DNA of 64,000 bases. It comes from Psychroflexus planctonicus. Its GTDB lineage: Bacteria > Bacteroidota > Bacteroidia > Flavobacteriales > Flavobacteriaceae. The notes under the pieces are model-generated. The model had not been told where the DNA came from, made no database searches, and saw nothing but the letters and a program-made list of their open reading frames with translations. A program made the position numbers and the translations under genes. This document shows positions 16,595 through 24,763 of this stretch, piece by piece. The stretch spans positions 310,001 to 374,000 of the forward strand of contig NZ_BMGM01000001.1 of the NCBI RefSeq assembly GCF_014640195.1, written 5' to 3'. Position 1 is the stretch's first letter; each line of letters opens with the position of its first letter.

Positions 16595-18271
16595 TTGAAA
16601 AAGCAATCCGATCAAACTTGTTTTCATTTGTTTTCCACATCGGTTTCGGGGTATGAGATTCCGAATAAATTTACTTTTCCCTTTTATTACCAAGCGCATC
16701 CCTTAGCTCAACTTGCAGCCAAAGAAGTGCAGCAATATTTAGCCACCCAAAGCGATTTTCAACATCAGTTTGGTTTAAATGAAGATGAAAAAGATCCCAT
16801 CGGAAAAATGTTTGGGGTTTTGGTGGTGAAAAACGAAAAAGATGAATTGGGTTTTCTAGCTGCCTTTTCAGGAAAGTTAGCCAACAGCAATGAACATGCT
16901 TATTTTGTACCACCTGTATTTGATTTACTGGCAGAAAACAGTTTTTTTAAAGCGGAAGAAGTTGAACTAAATAATATTAATGCTGAAATAGAAAAACTTC
17001 AATTACAACCAGAATACCTTGAACTGAAAAAAGAAAAAAAAGCGCTTCAATTGGAAGCTGAACAAGATATAGCGCAACAGAAAATTCGCATTCAACTAGA
17101 AAAGCAAAAACGCGATCAAGTTCGAGCAGAACAAAAAAAACACAAAACTGAAGCTGAACTTGAAGAGTTGAATTTCCGCTTAAGCGAAGACAGTAAAAAG
17201 GAAAGCATCTTGCTAAAGAAGATGAAGAAATTCTGGAAATATACACTTCAAGAAAAAGAAGAAAAACTTCAACAATTTGAACAGCTTATTCAGGAATTAA
17301 AACAAAGTAGAAAACTGAAATCAGCTGCCTTACAGCAAAAGATATTCAGGCAGTATGCTTTTTTAAATGCAGCAAAACAAGAAAAAAGTTTAGGTGCTAT
17401 TTTTCAAGACAATCCACCTGCTGGTGCTGGCGAATGTGCAGCGCCTAAATTGCTTCAATATGCCTATTTACAAAATTTACAACCCATTTGTATGGGTGAA
17501 TTTTGGTGGGGAACATCGCTACAATCTCAAATTAGAAAACACGCTAATTTTTATCCAGCATGCCGTAGTAAATGCGAACCCATTTTAGGACATATGCTAG
17601 AAGGTTTACAAGTAGATGAAAATCCTTTGCTTACCAATCCCGCAGAAGGAAAAGAACTGAGTATAATTTACGAAGATACGTTTTATGCTGCCATTTCAAA
17701 ACCAGCTGAATTTCTTTCAGTTCCTGGGAAAACTTTGGAAGATTCGGTATTAACTCGCGCTAAAAAACTCTTCCCAGATGCCAGCGGACCATTGTTGGTG
17801 CATCGATTAGATATGAGTACATCGGGTATTTTATTAATTGCCAAAACCGAAAAAGCGCATAAAAAATTGCAAGCTTTGTTTATTCAGCGTAAAGTAAAAA
17901 AACGCTATGTGGCTTTGTTGGAAGGTATTGTAAAAGAAGAATCAGGAAGCATCAACTTGCCTTTGCGGGTAGACTTAGATAACCGTCCGCATCAATTGGT
18001 GTGTTACGAATATGGTAAACCAGCAGAAACACATTGGAAGCGGATCGAAATTAAAAACGCACAAACCCGAGTTCATTTTTTCCCAATTTCAGGAAGAACG
18101 CATCAATTACGAGTTCATGCAGCACATCAATTAGGATTGAACACTCCTATTGTCGGTGATGATTTGTACGGAAAACGTGCGGAACGTTTGTACTTGCATG
18201 CAGAAGAAATTCAATTTACGCATCCGTTTACCAAGGAAACAATCACGATTTATTCGCCTTCAGAATTTTGA
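16595..18271 (+). CDS. RluA-family pseudouridine synthase with inserted coiled coil
   Basis: This 558-residue protein is much longer than typical RluA enzymes (about 220-320 residues). The C-terminal third is the catalytic domain, with HRLDMSTSGILLIAKT near residue 403 (catalytic Asp about 406), RYVALLEG and GRTHQLRVHAAH. The N-terminal part begins FHLFSTSVSGYEIPNKFTFPF. It is followed by a charged coiled coil (about 125-250) and the motif NPPAGAGECAAPKLLQYA near 270. That architecture is known from large Bacteroidota/Vibrio members. It isomerises uridines in rRNA or tRNA; the target site is unknown. TTG at 16595 is the likely start, as no ATG precedes the conserved N-terminus. Its end overlaps the convergent CPBP gene by 22 bp. 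Confidence 0.87.
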   Translation: MKKQSDQTCFHLFSTSVSGYEIPNKFTFPFYYQAHPLAQLAAKEVQQYLATQSDFQHQFGLNEDEKDPIGKMFGVLVVKNEKDELGFLAAFSGKLANSNEHAYFVPPVFDLLAENSFFKAEEVELNNINAEIEKLQLQPEYLELKKEKKALQLEAEQDIAQQKIRIQLEKQKRDQVRAEQKKHKTEAELEELNFRLSEDSKKESILLKKMKKFWKYTLQEKEEKLQQFEQLIQELKQSRKLKSAALQQKIFRQYAFLNAAKQEKSLGAIFQDNPPAGAGECAAPKLLQYAYLQNLQPICMGEFWWGTSLQSQIRKHANFYPACRSKCEPILGHMLEGLQVDENPLLTNPAEGKELSIIYEDTFYAAISKPAEFLSVPGKTLEDSVLTRAKKLFPDASGPLLVHRLDMSTSGILLIAKTEKAHKKLQALFIQRKVKKRYVALLEGIVKEESGSINLPLRVDLDNRPHQLVCYEYGKPAETHWKRIEIKNAQTRVHFFPISGRTHQLRVHAAHQLGLNTPIVGDDLYGKRAERLYLHAEEIQFTHPFTKETITIYSPSEF

Positions 18272-18858
18272 TCTGCTTGCTGATTGGCATTTCGCATTAA
18301 ATACGAAAACATAATGACATCATACACAAAATGTGCAGCCATAGCGGTGTAGATGCTCATCCATTCGAAAGCATACCCAAAAGCAGCTGCCACAAAAACC
18401 AAGAAAAAGCCGTAAATACTTTTTGGCAAATCTTTTAGACTGATGTATCCGTGTAACAACACAAACAACAAAGCCGTAACCCAAATGCCTAAAAACGGCT
18501 GAATGGCACCACGGAATAAAATTTCTTCTCCTACTCCAGCACAAAACGAATAAAACAAAATATCAGGCCAGGTTAAATGGATTTTGGTAAAGATTTGCTG
18601 ATAAAATTCACCTACTTTTTTTAAAGCTGGAATTTGCAAAACCGCTAAACCCAATGCAGCCAAAACACTTCCGCCTACCAAACCATAAACGATATCTACG
18701 TATGGACTTTCAGCTTCAAAAATTGCAGCATAACTATGCATATCACTAAAACTCAAAATAAAATATCCTATTCCGCTAAAACCAAATAAGGTGAAAATGG
18801 ATAGAAAAGTGAGTTGGTTTTTAGTAAGCATATATTGAATTTCGGTAAAGGTAAGCAT
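18250..18858 (-). CDS. CPBP family intramembrane metalloprotease
   Basis: This 202-residue polytopic membrane protein carries the Abi/CAAX-protease-and-bacteriocin-processing signature. GVGEEILFRGAIQPFLG, with the EExxxR motif near residue 111, is followed by a helix with LLFVLLHG supplying the histidine, and a later HFVYD segment. These residues form the glutamate-histidine metal site of the Rce1-like fold. Its substrate is unknown. A second in-frame ATG (MLTKNQLTF) ten codons in may be the true start. It converges with the RluA-family gene and the coding ends overlap. Confidence 0.85.
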   Translation of the reverse strand: MLTFTEIQYMLTKNQLTFLSIFTLFGFSGIGYFILSFSDMHSYAAIFEAESPYVDIVYGLVGGSVLAALGLAVLQIPALKKVGEFYQQIFTKIHLTWPDILFYSFCAGVGEEILFRGAIQPFLGIWVTALLFVLLHGYISLKDLPKSIYGFFLVFVAAAFGYAFEWMSIYTAMAAHFVYDVIMFSYLMRNANQQADQNSEGE

Positions 18859-19072
18859 TGCATAGAGAAAGGGAATGGAATGCTTGGACTTTGAAATATG
18901 TTGTTTAAAATAATGTATATTTGTTTGAATTCAAATTTTGAAAAATGGATTTAGAAGTGATAAAAAAGCGATTTGCTTAACAGTTTTACATTGAACTTAA
19001 TTAAATTCACTTTCGCTTCTATTAATCACTTAACTCCCAATTTCTTTTAGCCTTTGTCTCCCTTTATGTTTT

Positions 19073-19474
19073 TTAATCGGTTGTCCAATCTTCAATTACA
19101 ATGTTATCTAGTCTAACAAAATCTTTCACATTTCTTGTCACTAAGGTCAGATTATTATGAATTGCAGTCGCTCCTATTAGTAAATCAAAATCATCTATTA
19201 TTCTCCCTTTTGTTTTTAATTTAGCTTTTTCTTTAGCGTAAATATCAAGTGCTGGAAATACAGGAAGGATTTTAAATTTGGCAAGAAATTCTTCATTATT
19301 CTTTCTGTTTTTTTCTTTTTGTTTGCTGTTTTCGGCACCATATTTAAGTTCAGCTATAGTTATTTCTGACAGATAAAAGTTTTGTTCTCCAATTTGTTCA
19401 ATTTTCCTGTGTAATTCAAATTGTCCTTTGAGGAAATAAATACAAATATTAGTGTCGAGAAGATATTTTTTCAC
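19073..19474 (-). CDS. VapC-type PIN-domain toxin
   Basis: This 133-residue PIN-domain ribonuclease has its acidic site visible: Asp7 in LLDTNICIY, Glu42 in ITIAELKYG, Asp97 in DDFDLLIGATA, and Asp118 in TRNVKDF. All core residues are intact. Members cut tRNA or rRNA when freed from the antitoxin. Its ATG overlaps the TGA of the upstream antitoxin gene (19471-19474), the usual coupled order for this class. Confidence 0.9.
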   Translation of the reverse strand: MKKYLLDTNICIYFLKGQFELHRKIEQIGEQNFYLSEITIAELKYGAENSKQKEKNRKNNEEFLAKFKILPVFPALDIYAKEKAKLKTKGRIIDDFDLLIGATAIHNNLTLVTRNVKDFVRLDNIVIEDWTTD

Positions 19475-19719
19475 AATATTTCTCTTTCACGATTAAAATT
19501 TCTGGCGCTTTTTAATTCAGCAATTATATCATCGGCTGATTTATCGGATTCCCAAGATCCATAGAGAGAATTTAATGAAACTTCTTTCTTTGCTTTTTTT
19601 GAAGTTTTCATCGATTTTGATAGTCGGGCAATAAGTTCCAATTTAGCATCAGCGCTTAAATCCTTCAAAAAAGAAAAATAATTATCTATCAATGTTGTAT
19701 TTATGTCTGCTGCTTTCAT
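19471..19719 (-). CDS. VapB-like antitoxin
   Basis: This 82-residue protein lies directly upstream of, and overlaps, the PIN toxin gene. The N-terminal half is helical (LIDNYFSFLKDLSADAKLEL) and the tail contains SLYGSWESDKSADDIIAEL, a pattern typical of short antitoxins paired with PIN toxins in Bacteroidota. A minus-strand TATTTTTG at 19745-19752 could be its -7 box. The assignment rests mainly on gene arrangement and the tail motif. Confidence 0.75.
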   Translation of the reverse strand: MKAADINTTLIDNYFSFLKDLSADAKLELIARLSKSMKTSKKAKKEVSLNSLYGSWESDKSADDIIAELKSARNFNREREIL

Positions 19720-19766
19720 TTTGATTTATTTTATTACGAATTTACAAAAATATCAAATACTTTTGA

Positions 19767-20021
19767 TTGATAATGTTACGTATTCAACTTCACATCATTT
19801 CATTAGTTCAATTTTTCTTCTGTAATTCGAAATTTTATCTTTTTTTTATAGCAGGCAACGAAAATAGTTTAGCAACATTAGAGCTTGTTTTAAAGCGGAA
19901 AAAAGAAGAACTCCAAGAAATTTCTACAAATCATAAAAGAGAATTAGACAACCGAATGGATAATTACAAACAAAATCCTGATGATGTTTTAGATTGGGAA
20001 GATGTAAAAAACGACTGGTAA
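19767..20021 (+). pseudogene. Probable remnant of an addiction-module antitoxin
   Basis: This 84-codon frame ends in KRELDNRMDNYKQNPDDVLDWEDVKNDW. That matches the C-terminal pattern of the addiction-module antitoxin family PF09720 (an arginine-rich helix, then NPxxxxxWEDVK). The first 30 codons are hydrophobic and unlike that family, so the N-terminus appears replaced or lost. No toxin gene follows. I regard it as a decayed antitoxin rather than a working gene; the start is uncertain. Confidence 0.4.
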
Positions 20022-20152
20022 TAAACTTATGCAGATCAACACTTTGCGTTTCCTTTTCGTGAAATAAAAACAACAATGGAGTACTTCTTTTGTGCTTACT
20101 GATTGGTTACTTTGATATCTGATTATACTCTATTTCTTCAATTAAAAAAATT

Positions 20153-20761
20153 CTAATTAAACTTGATTGGTTTTCTCGACTTCCGATTGGTAGGAACCCA
20201 ACCTATGGTTATGTTGAGTAAAAAACCGTGACCGCTTGCATATTCATTCGCCGAATTAAAAACTCCATATGCATCGTACCAACCATATCCGAGTTCTGCG
20301 GTAATGTTTAAGTTTTTACTATTGGTACGCTGAAATCCGTAGGTTGGTCCGTAAAAAGTAATCGATCCATTTTTGTCAAAATCCAAATCGGTCGTTATTT
20401 GAATGGGTTGAAAAAAAACCGTTCGAGCAAACGAAACAAAGTTGGCCGAATTGCCCATTACATTTTTTTCTAAATCGTAGCGTTTTTTAAAATTATGGTA
20501 ATAGCGAATTTGCGTATGCCAAGCGAACCCAAAGGTATATCCTTCAGAATAATAAGCAAGTGCCGAATTAATTCCAGAAGACAAACTTACGTTTTTGATT
20601 AAGCCCAACTCATACCGAATTCCAGGATTGATCAAATTTAAAGTGAGTTGGTGCCGTTCTAAATTGGGTGTATTGTCCCAACTTTCTACAAATTGTTGCG
20701 CCTTAGCTGAGAAACCAAATAGTAAAACTATACCTAAAACCCAATAAGTTTGTTTGATCAT
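20153..20761 (-). CDS. Hypothetical exported protein, likely outer-membrane beta-barrel
   Basis: This 202-residue protein has a clear signal peptide (MIKQTYWVLGIVLLFGFSAKA, cleaved before QQF). The mature part alternates polar and hydrophobic residues with many aromatic and Gly/Asn turns (for example GYGWYDAYG and GHGFLLNITIGWV), typical of small Bacteroidota outer-membrane barrels. I do not recognise a specific family. It stands alone on the minus strand. Confidence 0.75.
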   Translation of the reverse strand: MIKQTYWVLGIVLLFGFSAKAQQFVESWDNTPNLERHQLTLNLINPGIRYELGLIKNVSLSSGINSALAYYSEGYTFGFAWHTQIRYYHNFKKRYDLEKNVMGNSANFVSFARTVFFQPIQITTDLDFDKNGSITFYGPTYGFQRTNSKNLNITAELGYGWYDAYGVFNSANEYASGHGFLLNITIGWVPTNRKSRKPIKFN

Positions 20762-20915
20762 GTTCTTATTTTAAAACGAAATAAAAGTAAGCAAAAGCCC
20801 TGTAAGTAGAATTCAAACTGATCGATTAATTTTCACATATCAAAACCACTATCAACAAAATATGCATTTACAATTACCGTAAGATTTTTGTATTTTAGAT
20901 GCTAAAACAATTTTT

Positions 20916-21674
20916 ATGGCAGGACATAGCAAATGGGCTAACATAAAACATAGAAAAGGAGCTCAAGACAAGAAAAGAGCCAAACAATTTACACGCGCCA
21001 TTAAGGAAATTACGGTGGCCATTAAAGAAGGCAATAGTGCCGATCCGGAGACCAATCCAACTTTGCGCAACGCCATAGCAAATGCTAAAGGCGTCAACAT
21101 GCCAAAAGACACCATTGAACGAGCCATCAAAAAAGCTTCTGGTGCGGATGCTGATAATTACGAACAAGTTACTTTTGAAGGCTATGGCCCCTATGGAATT
21201 GCCATTTTTGTAGAATGCACCACAGACAACACCAATCGAACTGTAGCTTCTGTTCGCTCTATTTTCAGTAAGAATGATGGAAGCTTAGGCACCAATGGTT
21301 CGTTGGAATTTTTATTCGATAAAAAAGGCGTGTTTAATATTGAAACAACAGATTTGGAAATTTCTTTAGAAGAATTGGAATTGGAACTAATTGAAGCTGG
21401 TGCAACCGATTTTGAAAAAGAAGATGAAATGCTCACTATTTTTACTGAGTTTGAAAGCTTCGGAAGCCTTTCTGCTAAGTTAGAAGAATTCAATATTGAA
21501 GTGAAGAATGCTGAAGTTCAACGTATACCGTTGAATACAACTGAACTTCCTTTAGACCAAGGAATACGGATATTAGCATTAATCAATAAGTTTGAAGAAG
21601 ACGATGATGTACAAAATGTTTATCATACTTTAGCACTAACCGATGAGCTGATGCAAGCTTATGAAGCAGAATAA
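20916..21674 (+). CDS. YebC/PmpR family regulator
   Basis: This 252-residue protein has the invariant N-terminus MAGHSKWANIKHRKGAQDKKR and the conserved GYGPYGIAIFVECTTDN and FSKNDGSLGTNGSLEFLF segments, and is full length. The family was first described as DNA-binding regulators. More recent work on relatives points to relief of ribosome stalling on difficult peptides. It acts in the cytoplasm. No co-transcribed ruvC lies beside it, unlike in many other bacteria. Confidence 0.93.
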   Translation: MAGHSKWANIKHRKGAQDKKRAKQFTRAIKEITVAIKEGNSADPETNPTLRNAIANAKGVNMPKDTIERAIKKASGADADNYEQVTFEGYGPYGIAIFVECTTDNTNRTVASVRSIFSKNDGSLGTNGSLEFLFDKKGVFNIETTDLEISLEELELELIEAGATDFEKEDEMLTIFTEFESFGSLSAKLEEFNIEVKNAEVQRIPLNTTELPLDQGIRILALINKFEEDDDVQNVYHTLALTDELMQAYEAE

Positions 21675-21721
21675 ATAGCATTGAATCAAACATCATTTTA
21701 TAATAAGTAACGATTCATAAA

Positions 21722-21749
21722 ACGTATATTTTTTCAAAATAAAATACGT
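21722..21749. promoter_or_regulatory. Candidate operator of the second PIN toxin-antitoxin operon
   Basis: ACGTATATTTTTT-CA-AAATAAAATACGT is an inverted repeat with 13-bp arms, 11 of 13 positions pairing. It lies 50 bp upstream of the antitoxin ATG. Its placement fits autoregulation by the ribbon-helix-helix-like antitoxin; function is inferred. Confidence 0.4.
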
Positions 21750-21798
21750 ACAACAATACAATTGATTATCTTCGTTAATCGAATTAAGTCGTATTACA

Positions 21799-22053
21799 AT
21801 GAATACAAAACTCACTTTAAGTATTGAACAAGAAGTAATTCAACAAGCAAAAAAATATGCAAAAGCTCAAAACAGAAGCTTGTCTGATCTTATTGAAAAC
21901 TATTTAAAGCAACTCACAGCTGTAGAAAATATAACCGAAGAAAAGAAAAAACTGAAGCCCATCGTAAAATCTTTAAAAGGTTCTTTTAAAATGCCTGAAA
22001 ATATGGACTATAAAAAAGAACTCAGAAAAAGAGTAGAAGAAAAATACGATTGA
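21799..22053 (+). CDS. Antitoxin (DUF6364-like, ribbon-helix-helix type)
   Basis: This 84-residue protein has an N-terminal strand-helix-helix (KLTLSIEQEVIQQAKKYAKA, then SLSDLIENYLKQL), typical of DUF6364-type antitoxins. Its basic-acidic tail contains LKGSFKMPENMDYKKEL, a segment common in antitoxins paired with PIN toxins in Bacteroidota. Its TGA overlaps the ATG of the toxin gene by one base, so translation is coupled. Confidence 0.85.
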   Translation: MNTKLTLSIEQEVIQQAKKYAKAQNRSLSDLIENYLKQLTAVENITEEKKKLKPIVKSLKGSFKMPENMDYKKELRKRVEEKYD

Positions 22054-22475
22054 TGGATAGAGTTTTACTTGATACAGACGTAATCATGGATTTCTTCTTT
22101 AATCGAGAGCCATTTGCTGAATTTGCTATTGAAGTATTGAATCGTTGTGAAGAAGGTAAAATCAAAGGATTTATCACTCCTGTTATAATTTGCAACGTAT
22201 ATTATTTATTACGAAAAACAGCACAACATCAACTGATTATAGAAAAAATAAAACAACTTTTAAGCATAATCGATATTGTACAAATGGATAAAGAAGTGGT
22301 TTTAGATGCGCTAAATTCAGAATTTAATGATTTTGAAGATGCTTTACAAAATTATGCTGCCATACAAAACAGTACATTAAATATCATTCTAACAAGAAAT
22401 ATAAAAGACTTTAAAAAAAGTGACTTAGGCGTATTCACACCTGAAACTTATTTGAAATTAAACACATCAGATTAA
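22053..22475 (+). CDS. PIN-domain toxin
   Basis: This 140-residue PIN ribonuclease has acidic site residues in VLLDTDVIMDFFF (Asp7, Asp9, Asp13), in NDFEDALQNYAA, and in LTRNIKDFKKSD. It starts at ATG 22053 overlapping the antitoxin stop (TGATG); a TTG one codon upstream is also in frame. The next gene starts inside its TAA (TAATG at 22473-22477). The transcript may therefore run on into the exported protein gene downstream, although function probably does not. Confidence 0.88.
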   Translation: MDRVLLDTDVIMDFFFNREPFAEFAIEVLNRCEEGKIKGFITPVIICNVYYLLRKTAQHQLIIEKIKQLLSIIDIVQMDKEVVLDALNSEFNDFEDALQNYAAIQNSTLNIILTRNIKDFKKSDLGVFTPETYLKLNTSD

Positions 22476-23206
22476 TGTCAAAAAACTGGATATTTCGCCT
22501 TTCTTTAGTTTCAATTCTTCTTTTAAGCAAAAGCTTATTTGCACAAACAGATGTGCCTTTAACTTCAGAAGAAATTACCAAACTAGTAAATCCCGATCAA
22601 AAAAAATGGCGGAATCTTTTTGTGAACGTAGGAGGTGAATTTGTAGATGATTATGCTATAAATTCTGTTTTATTTGCACAAGATGTTCCTGTAATACCCA
22701 CAAATCTTTTTTATCTAGGAGTTGGTTTTTCGTATCGAAACCAAGAATTTAAAGATACCTTTGAAGTAGAATTGGGTTTCAACTTGGCAACAAGTGAAGA
22801 AGAAGAATTCAATTATGGTAACAATTACAACGAAGTTCAATTTCAACTCCGTTATGAACGAAGATTTTTAGATGTTAAATCTGCTTTTTTTTCCGCAGGA
22901 TTACAAGCCAAGTATCTCTTTGCCAATTTAGATATCTATCCAATTGAAACTTCAGTAAATATAGACGAGCTAACTACTTCAGCAAATAACACATCCATAC
23001 AAAACCAAGCTTTATTTTTGGGACCTTCATTTTCATTTAATTGGATTAATCCAAATTCAGACCGTTTGATGTTGCGGGTTATTTTGAATTACGATTTTAA
23101 TTTATATAACACTGATTGGGAAGCGCAATACGGAACTACTATCAATTCATTTAATGAAGATGCATCAAGATCGAGTATTAGATTACTAATTCCTTTGTAT
23201 TTTTAA
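22475..23206 (+). CDS. Hypothetical exported protein, likely outer-membrane barrel
   Basis: This 243-residue protein has a signal peptide (LSLVSILLLSKSLFA, cleaved before QTD). The mature part is rich in alternating beta-strand patterns and aromatic residues (FYLGVGFSYRNQEF, VQFQLRYERRF, LMLRVILNYDFNLY) and ends in a strand with terminal Phe (LIPLYF), the classical outer-membrane barrel ending. I do not recognise the family. The start codon overlaps the toxin gene stop. Confidence 0.75.
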   Translation: MSKNWIFRLSLVSILLLSKSLFAQTDVPLTSEEITKLVNPDQKKWRNLFVNVGGEFVDDYAINSVLFAQDVPVIPTNLFYLGVGFSYRNQEFKDTFEVELGFNLATSEEEEFNYGNNYNEVQFQLRYERRFLDVKSAFFSAGLQAKYLFANLDIYPIETSVNIDELTTSANNTSIQNQALFLGPSFSFNWINPNSDRLMLRVILNYDFNLYNTDWEAQYGTTINSFNEDASRSSIRLLIPLYF

Positions 23207-23215
23207 TGGAAAGCT

Positions 23216-23842
23216 ATGAAACTTCAAATCCAACATCAACAATTTGAATTGCATTCGTCAGGTGCTATTTATTGGTTAGAAAAACAAATTTTGTTGGTAG
23301 CCGATGTACATTTGGGAAAATCGACTCATTTCAGAAAAAATGGAAGCGCCATACCTAGTTTTACAGATGTAGAGAATTACAACAGCCTTGATCGATTAAT
23401 TCAAGAATACAACATAAAGCAACTGATTTTCTTAGGCGATTTGTTTCATTCGGTGTACAATTCTTCTTGGAATGCATTTTCAGAATGGGTGAAAAGGCAA
23501 GACTTTCAAATTGATTTAGTAGTGGGAAATCACGATGTTATTCCATCAATACATTTTGAAAAAATAGGCATACAAACCCATCAACATTTGCAGATAAACG
23601 ATTTCAGTTTCACACATCATCCACAAAAAGAACCTGCATTTTTTAATTTTTGCGGGCATTTGCATCCGGGTTATCGCTTACGTGGAAGTGGTCGTCAAGT
23701 GCTCAACTTACCTTGCTTTTACCAACAAGAGAATCAGTTGATACTACCTGCTTTTGGAAATTTTACCGGGCACTTTTATGTTACTCCAGAACTTAACGAA
23801 CGTGTTTTTGTTTTAGCTGAAGATGAAGTTTTCGAAGTGTGA
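23216..23842 (+). CDS. pdeM: Ligase-associated DNA damage response endonuclease PdeM
   Basis: This 208-residue calcineurin-like metallophosphoesterase has LLVADVHLGKSTHFRKNG near residue 27, FLGDLFHS near 72, VVGNHD near 101 and CGHLHPGYRL near 145. The HLGK...FR spacing is typical of PdeM. PdeM usually sits with an ATP-dependent DNA ligase and a DEXH helicase in a repair operon. Those partners are absent from this window, so the gene is isolated here. The likely role is nuclease processing in DNA repair. Confidence 0.88.
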   Translation: MKLQIQHQQFELHSSGAIYWLEKQILLVADVHLGKSTHFRKNGSAIPSFTDVENYNSLDRLIQEYNIKQLIFLGDLFHSVYNSSWNAFSEWVKRQDFQIDLVVGNHDVIPSIHFEKIGIQTHQHLQINDFSFTHHPQKEPAFFNFCGHLHPGYRLRGSGRQVLNLPCFYQQENQLILPAFGNFTGHFYVTPELNERVFVLAEDEVFEV

Positions 23843-23896
23843 AAATTTAATCAAGCAATTAGTTTTTCGTATCTTCATCATTCAAAAATTCATTAT

Positions 23897-24763
23897 ATGA
23901 AGATCCGTTATCTTTTGCTTTTTGTTTTTGCATTAAGCTTATGCCATTCTGGTTTTGCGCAAAAAAAACCAGCCTATCAACTGTACAAATCCAACGGTAA
24001 AAAAACCAAGTATAAACGCATGTTTAAAAAAGCTCCTAAAGCAGATGTGGTTTTGTTTGGGGAGTTTCACAACAATCCGATTAGTCATTGGCTTCAATTG
24101 GAATTGATTCAAGATTTACACCAAAAAGAGATTCAGCTTAGCCTAGGAGCAGAAATGTTCGAAGCTGATAATCAAGAAGCTTTAAATGATTATTTAGCAG
24201 GAGAAATCAATTCAAAAGAATTCAAAGAAAAAACCAGATTATGGCCAAATTATTCAACTGATTATGCACCGCTGGTCGATTTTGCTAAACAACATGATAT
24301 TGCTTTTACAGCAACAAACATTCCCAGAAGATATGCTAGCAAAGTGTATAAAGAAGGTGGATTTGCAGCACTAGATTCTTTAAGCAAAGAAGAGCAAAGT
24401 TGGATGGCTCCCTTGCCTATTCCGTTTGATATTGAATTAAAAACCTATCAAAATATGCTTAAGATGATGGGCGACCATGCTACCGAAGATATTGCGAAAG
24501 CACAAGCCATCAAAGATGCTAGCATGGCACATTTTATTTTACAGAATAGAGAAAAGGATAAACTATTTGTGCATTTCAACGGCTCGTATCATTCTAATTA
24601 TTACGAAGGCATTGTTTGGTACTTGCAAACTTACCAAGAAGATGTAGAAATCATGACCATTACTACTGTAGAACAAGCCGATATTAGCAAATTAGAAGAA
24701 ATTCATAAGAATATAGCAGACTTTATTATCTGCGTTCCTACTAGCATGACAAAAACCTATTGA
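23897..24763 (+). CDS. ChaN family protein (haem-binding-like)
   Basis: This 288-residue exported protein has a signal peptide (MKIRYLLLFVFALSLCHSGFA, cleaved before QKK) and the ChaN (DUF399) core. VVLFGEFHNNPISHW lies near residue 51, LGAEMFEADNQ near 89, and a C-terminal HFNGSYHS. Members bind haem or are linked to iron uptake; in this case that is a family inference only. Its TGA overlaps the start of the nitrilase-type gene, implying coupling. Confidence 0.85.
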   Translation: MKIRYLLLFVFALSLCHSGFAQKKPAYQLYKSNGKKTKYKRMFKKAPKADVVLFGEFHNNPISHWLQLELIQDLHQKEIQLSLGAEMFEADNQEALNDYLAGEINSKEFKEKTRLWPNYSTDYAPLVDFAKQHDIAFTATNIPRRYASKVYKEGGFAALDSLSKEEQSWMAPLPIPFDIELKTYQNMLKMMGDHATEDIAKAQAIKDASMAHFILQNREKDKLFVHFNGSYHSNYYEGIVWYLQTYQEDVEIMTITTVEQADISKLEEIHKNIADFIICVPTSMTKTY

